From: Chloroflexota bacterium
GTDB taxonomy: Bacteria; Chloroflexota; Limnocylindria; Limnocylindrales; CSP1-4
Reading direction: 5' to 3'
Length of the DNA: 8,674 nt
NCBI GenBank assembly: GCA_021790715.1
Contig: JAJYGK010000137.1
Coordinates: 1 to 8,674, forward strand
The notes beneath the pieces were generated by a model. That model made no database searches, was not told the DNA's origin, and was given only the letters and a program-made list of their open reading frames with translations. Shown piece by piece: positions 5,698 to 8,674 of the stretch. Position numbers and translations under genes: made by a program. Position 1 is the stretch's first letter. The number at the start of each line of letters is the position of its first letter.

Positions 5698-7642
5698 GGG
5701 CGGTCACCTCGGCGGCGCGGATCAGCGCGGGCCCGATCTCGGCGATGTCGCCGACGAGACCGAGATCCGCATGGTCGAAGATGCGGGCGCGCGGATCGCG
5801 GTTGACCGCCGCCACGATCCCGGCCTGCTGCATCCCGGAGACGTGCTGGACCGCCCCGGAGATGCCGAGCGCCACGTACACGCGGGGCGCGACCGTCTGC
5901 CCGGTCTGCCCCACCTGGCGGTCCCGGCCCGCATACCCGTCCTCGACGGCCATGCGGGACGCGGCGACGTCGCTCGGCGCGCCGAGCCGGGCGCCCAGGT
6001 TGGCGGCGAGGGGCCGCAGCAGCGCCTCGAACTCCGCCCGGGACCGCAGTCCGCGACCCCCGGCCACCAGGACCTCGGCGTCGCGGATCGACGACGTCGC
6101 GGCGATCTGTTCCGTCGCGACGACCTCCACCCCGATCGCGTCGGGCGGCAGATCCGGCAGGAGCCTGACGATCTCGCCGACGCGCGCGGGATCGCCCGCC
6201 GGCACCGCGAAGACGCCGGGCCGGACGGTGGCCATCTGGGTGACCGACGTCCGCGTGACGATGGTGGCCATGATGTTGCCGCCCAGCGCCGGGCGCGTCT
6301 GCTTCAGGATCGCCACCTGCGTCTGGCCGCTCTTCGTGAGGTCGCCGATCTCGAGCGCCGTGCAGTCGGCGGTGAGGCCGCAGCTCGACGCGTACGCGAC
6401 CCGCGGAGCAAGCTCGCGGCCGAGCGGCGTCGCCCCGAAGAGCATCGCCTGCGGCTTCCGTTCCCGGACGATGCCGGCGATGACCCCGGCATGGATGCTC
6501 GGGACCGGCTGGCGCAGGAGCGGGTGCTCGATGGAGTAGACGCGGTCGGCGCCGTGCGCCACCAGCTCGTCGCCCAGGCCGCCGAGGCCCGCCCCCGTCA
6601 CGACCGCGCCCACGGCCTCTCCCAGCGGATCGGCAAGCAGGCGCGCCCTGCCGAGCAGCGCCAGTGAGACGTCGCGGATCCGGTCGCCCTCGCGCTCGAT
6701 GTAGACCCAGAATTCGCCCCGGTACGCAGGCGTGCGATCGCCCAGCACGTACGCCTCGCCGGCCGGCCGAACCCGGTGGGCCGGCTCCTGTCGATAGCGC
6801 TCCTCGATCAGCGCCACGAGCTCCTCCGGCGTGTGCGCGAAGACGCAGTGGCGTTCCTGGCTCGCCGTCGGCGAGAAGAGCTGCACGACCTGGGTCCGCG
6901 ACCCGCGGAGGCCGATGCGCTCGGGCGCCGCCTGCACCGACGCGGCGCTCCACTCGTGAATGGAGACTCGGCGAGCGGCGCGCGTGGCGTGGAACGACCG
7001 GTAGAGCGGCTCGGAGCAGGCCGTCAGCGTGAGCATCACGGGGAGGCGAGTCGGGCGGACCGTCTCCGTGCCGCCGACGCCGATCCGCCGGACGTCGAAC
7101 GGGGGCGCGACCGTCGGGCTCGTGACGTAGGCGATCTCCTCGATCTCCAGCTCCTGGGCGATCTGCGGCGGGACCTGCGCCGTGTCCCCGTCCACGGACT
7201 GCATCCCCGCCACGATCACGTAGTCGCGGCTCCCCTCGAAGAAGTCGCGCTCGATCCGGCGGACGGCACAGGCGAGGGAGTAGGCGGTGGCGACCGTGTC
7301 CGCTCCGGCGAAGCCGCGGTCGGTCAGGAGGACCCCGTCGCCGGGTGCCCGCGCCATGCAGTCCACGAGCACGTCGCAGGCCTGCGGCGGGCCCATCGTC
7401 AGGTAGACGGTCCGCGAGCCCGGACGGGCCGCCGTGATGGACCGGGCGAACGTGACGGCGTGGAGGTCGAGCGGGTTGAGGATGCTCTCCAGCATGCCCC
7501 GGCGGAGCGTGCCCTTGTCGAGGTCCCACGCGTCCTCCGGGATGTTGGAGACGTCGGGCACCTGCTTGACGAGGACGATGCAGTGGATCGGCGCCCCGCG
7601 CGCGGGAACGGGCCCCGGGGAGGAGGCGGCCCCGGCGCTCAA
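5684..7642 (-). CDS. etfBA: Electron transfer flavoprotein, EtfB-EtfA single-chain fusion, bifurcating type
   Basis: One uninterrupted frame of 652 aa carries both ETF subunits (FixA+FixB). The EtfB part (about 19-285) has IVLVKQVPD, NPLDLHAV (56-63), MGPPQA (83-88), DRGFAGADT (108-116) and MQSVDGDTAQV (147-157); the last three are the pattern of bifurcating ETFs. The EtfA part (about 310-652) has GLTADCTALEI, RPALGGNIMATIV, the FAD-site stretches VAGGRGLRSR (526-535) and RQVGQTG (575-581), then TVAPRVYVALGISGAVQH and the VGDI end. A linker of about 25 residues (286-309) joins them. Expected role: accept electrons from NADH or a dehydrogenase and split them between ferredoxin and, through FixC, quinone. 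The start is uncertain: homologues begin near MHCIVLVKQ, but here that position (7588) is ATC. The only standard in-frame candidate downstream of the ACT coding body is TTG at 7642, overlapping the upstream stop as TTGA, adding 18 residues. The open frame continuing up to 8245 is not coding-like. Confidence 0.92.
   Translation of the reverse strand: MSAGAASSPGPVPARGAPIHCIVLVKQVPDVSNIPEDAWDLDKGTLRRGMLESILNPLDLHAVTFARSITAARPGSRTVYLTMGPPQACDVLVDCMARAPGDGVLLTDRGFAGADTVATAYSLACAVRRIERDFFEGSRDYVIVAGMQSVDGDTAQVPPQIAQELEIEEIAYVTSPTVAPPFDVRRIGVGGTETVRPTRLPVMLTLTACSEPLYRSFHATRAARRVSIHEWSAASVQAAPERIGLRGSRTQVVQLFSPTASQERHCVFAHTPEELVALIEERYRQEPAHRVRPAGEAYVLGDRTPAYRGEFWVYIEREGDRIRDVSLALLGRARLLADPLGEAVGAVVTGAGLGGLGDELVAHGADRVYSIEHPLLRQPVPSIHAGVIAGIVRERKPQAMLFGATPLGRELAPRVAYASSCGLTADCTALEIGDLTKSGQTQVAILKQTRPALGGNIMATIVTRTSVTQMATVRPGVFAVPAGDPARVGEIVRLLPDLPPDAIGVEVVATEQIAATSSIRDAEVLVAGGRGLRSRAEFEALLRPLAANLGARLGAPSDVAASRMAVEDGYAGRDRQVGQTGQTVAPRVYVALGISGAVQHVSGMQQAGIVAAVNRDPRARIFDHADLGLVGDIAEIGPALIRAAEVTAHGGH
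5704..5710 (-). promoter_or_regulatory. Ribosome binding site of the FixC-type gene, inside etfBA
   Basis: GAGGTGA on the minus strand, a seven-base match to the anti-Shine-Dalgarno sequence, 6 nt before the ATG at 5697. It lies within the last codons of etfBA, as expected for overlapping, translationally coupled genes. Confidence 0.8.
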
Positions 7643-8055
7643 CGTGGGCCGGCCGGCACCCCGGAGGCAGCAGGCAGCCCCAGCGCCTCGCGGGCGCGCG
7701 CCTCGTCGTCCACGGTCAACGCGAGCCGCATCAATCCGGCATGCCGTCCCATGGTGAGGACCCCGGTGATGTTGACGCCGGCCGCCGCGAGTCGCTCCGT
7801 GATCGAGGCGAGGCTGCCGGGCTCGTCCGCGACGTCGACGTGGAGCGTGTCGCCGACGACGAACGGGAGGCCGAGCTCCACCAGCACGGTGCGGGTCAGC
7901 GCATCGTCGTCCGTGATGATCCTGGCGCACAGCTTGTCCCCGACGCTGGCGCCGGACACGTGCTCGATGTTGACGCCGCGGACGGCCAGGGCGTGCGTCA
8001 CGTGGGCGAGTTCCCCGACGCGGTTCTCGAGTTGAATGACGAAGGGACGACCCAC
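7639..8055 (-). CDS. Tandem ACT-domain protein, probable ligand-binding regulator
   Basis: Small soluble protein of 138 aa made only of two ACT domains: about 4-66 (FVIQLENRVGELAHVTHALA, VNIEHVSG) and about 70-128 (LHVDVADEPGSLASITERLA, VNITGVL). Each has the beta-alpha-beta start with the PG/VG turn (NRVGEL, DEPGSL) where ACT domains typically bind amino acids or similar ligands. There is no catalytic or DNA-binding domain, as in the stand-alone tandem ACT proteins of the COG4747 kind. The start is taken as GTG at 8055 because GGAGGT at 8060-8065 precedes it; in-frame GTGs at 8061, 8067 and 8079 are alternatives adding up to 8 residues. Its stop overlaps the TTG start of etfBA by 4 nt, so the two are probably coupled. 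A role in sensing a metabolite and modulating the flavoprotein system is inferred from position alone. Confidence 0.87.
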   Translation of the reverse strand: MGRPFVIQLENRVGELAHVTHALAVRGVNIEHVSGASVGDKLCARIITDDDALTRTVLVELGLPFVVGDTLHVDVADEPGSLASITERLAAAGVNITGVLTMGRHAGLMRLALTVDDEARAREALGLPAASGVPAGPR

Positions 8056-8274
8056 GGCCACCTCCACGCGCCGAACCACCGCAGCCCCGTCGCGTCACCC
8101 CGACCGGATCCCGCAGCCTCGTCGCCGGCACCTTTGCGCGGATCATGTGAGCGGTCCGGGCGCCCGGTGAGGGCCGCCCGACCCGTTGGGCGAGGGCCGA
8201 AGGAGGGGCTCGGGACCGGCCGGATGGGACGAGGCATCCGCGCACTCCGCGGCGCCGCGACGCGAGAGACGGGA
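8056..8274 (-). other. 219-bp intergenic leader region between the MFS gene and the ACT-etfBA-fixC operon
   Basis: No gene is supported here; the open frames across it have arginine- and proline-rich shadow composition. The minus strand lacks any TANNNT hexamer; the best -10-like sequence is CATGAT at 8142-8147, without a matching -35, so no promoter can be called with confidence. A GC-rich imperfect hairpin lies at 8157-8180 (9-bp arms with one mismatch, 6-nt loop, no T-run); it could end MFS transcription or mean nothing in DNA this GC-rich. No tRNA or riboswitch pattern was recognised. Confidence 0.4.
8060..8065 (-). promoter_or_regulatory. Ribosome binding site of the ACT-domain gene
   Basis: GGAGGT on the minus strand, 4 nt before the GTG at 8055. 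It favours this GTG over three nearby in-frame GTG codons at 8061, 8067 and 8079, two of which lie at or before the site itself. The spacing is slightly short, so the call is moderate. Confidence 0.55.
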
Positions 8275-8674
8275 TCAGGGTTCGCCGAGGACCAGCCGGT
8301 GCTCGACCGCGCGCAGCCGGCGCAGCGGCAGCACCGCGACCGCGATGAGGACGAGGGTCGCGACGAGGATCGCGTCGAGCCCCTCGAGCTGACCGGCCAC
8401 GCCGCCGACCAGGCTGCCCACGATCTGGCCGGCGGAGAGGAACACGCTGTAGAGCCCCATCAGGGCACCCCGATCGGCGGGGAAGGCTTCGGACAGGTCG
8501 GCCAGGAGCCCGAGGGCGGCCGGCGTGGCGGCGGACAGCACGAAGAGACCGGCCGCACCGCCGGCGACCCAGGCGACCTGGAGGAACGAGGGCTCCCCGG
8601 CGCTGTGGTTGAGCAGGCCCGCGAAGACGACCGCGACGACGCCCCCGCCGATCCCCATGCCGAGCAGTGTCGTG
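8275..8674 (-). CDS. MFS-type transporter, C-terminal part only
   Basis: The last 132 complete codons of a membrane transporter; the 5' part lies beyond the right edge and the frame stays open to position 8674. An internal ATG at 8658 is not taken as the start because hydrophobic coding sequence (TTLLG) continues upstream of it. Four hydrophobic segments are visible, about residues 1-22, 30-54, 68-92 and 94-112 of the fragment, consistent with the last four helices of a 12-helix major facilitator. FPADRGALMGLYSVFLSAGQIVGSLVGG resembles the loop and following helix that drug and sugar exporters share near helix 11 in this superfamily. The tail is short and basic (PLRRLRAVEHR). The substrate cannot be told. 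It is on the same strand as the ACT-etfBA-fixC operon but 219 nt upstream, so co-transcription is possible, not shown. Confidence 0.75.
   Translation of the reverse strand, partial: TTLLGMGIGGGVVAVVFAGLLNHSAGEPSFLQVAWVAGGAAGLFVLSAATPAALGLLADLSEAFPADRGALMGLYSVFLSAGQIVGSLVGGVAGQLEGLDAILVATLVLIAVAVLPLRRLRAVEHRLVLGEP

Noticed and set aside
4111..5805. A 564-codon open frame on the plus strand opposite the FixC gene
   Set aside because: Its product is dominated by R, A, G, P and H with no recognisable domain, and it lies antisense to a clear ETF-QO; long antisense frames are expected in DNA this rich in GC.
8200..8226. AAGGAGG on the plus strand at 8200-8206 followed by an ATG at 8224
   Set aside because: The spacing of 17 nt is too long for initiation and the frame after it is a shadow of the MFS gene.
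7643..8245. Upstream in-frame extension of etfBA (about 200 codons)
   Set aside because: It overlaps the ACT gene in another frame, is arginine/glycine/proline-rich, and shows no ETF-related sequence; real homology begins at about codon 19 from the TTG.

Overview
The window comes from a very GC-rich bacterial genome with tightly packed, mostly minus-strand genes, GTG/TTG starts beside ATG, and TANNNT-type -10 elements, two of which sit 6 nt before a start codon. The GluRS sequence, the asparaginase II family, and an electron transfer flavoprotein (ETF) next to an ETF-quinone oxidoreductase with a ferredoxin tail fit an uncultured-type Chloroflexota (Limnocylindria-like) best. A deep Actinobacteriota lineage cannot be excluded without a database search.

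Layout from left to right. (1) 1-996, minus: glutamyl-tRNA synthetase, cut by the window edge at its C-terminal side. (2) 1038-1883, minus: FTR1/EfeU iron permease with its own promoter at 1949-1977. (3) 2021-3175, minus: L-asparaginase of the Rhizobium etli type (PF06089). (4) 3316-3999, plus: uracil phosphoribosyltransferase, divergent from the asparaginase and convergent with the next operon. (5) 8055 down to 4021, minus: a three-gene operon with overlapping ends, encoding a tandem ACT-domain protein, a single-chain EtfB-EtfA fusion, and a FixC-type ETF-quinone oxidoreductase with a FixX-like ferredoxin domain. (6) 8275-8674, minus: the C-terminal end of an MFS transporter, cut by the right edge.

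The most interesting element is the 8055-4021 operon. It holds the four parts of a FixABCX/EtfABCX electron-bifurcating complex in two polypeptides: EtfB+EtfA in one, FixC+FixX in the other. The EtfB half carries the MGPPQA, DRxFAGADT and DGDTAQV signatures of bifurcating ETFs, not the DDDCNQTG-type sequence of ordinary mitochondrial-type EtfB. The ferredoxin tail has eight cysteines, enough for two [4Fe-4S] clusters. Expected chemistry, by family knowledge: NADH oxidation coupled to quinone reduction and low-potential ferredoxin reduction. The tandem ACT protein overlaps etfBA by four bases and may bind a small molecule, possibly an amino acid, and adjust the pathway; that role is inference.

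Other points: the asparaginase has glutamine where the R. etli enzyme has its zinc-binding lysine, and gltX and the asparaginase gene share a TACCAT-N6-start arrangement that suggests leaderless mRNAs. No tRNA, rRNA, CRISPR, IS element or phage gene was seen.
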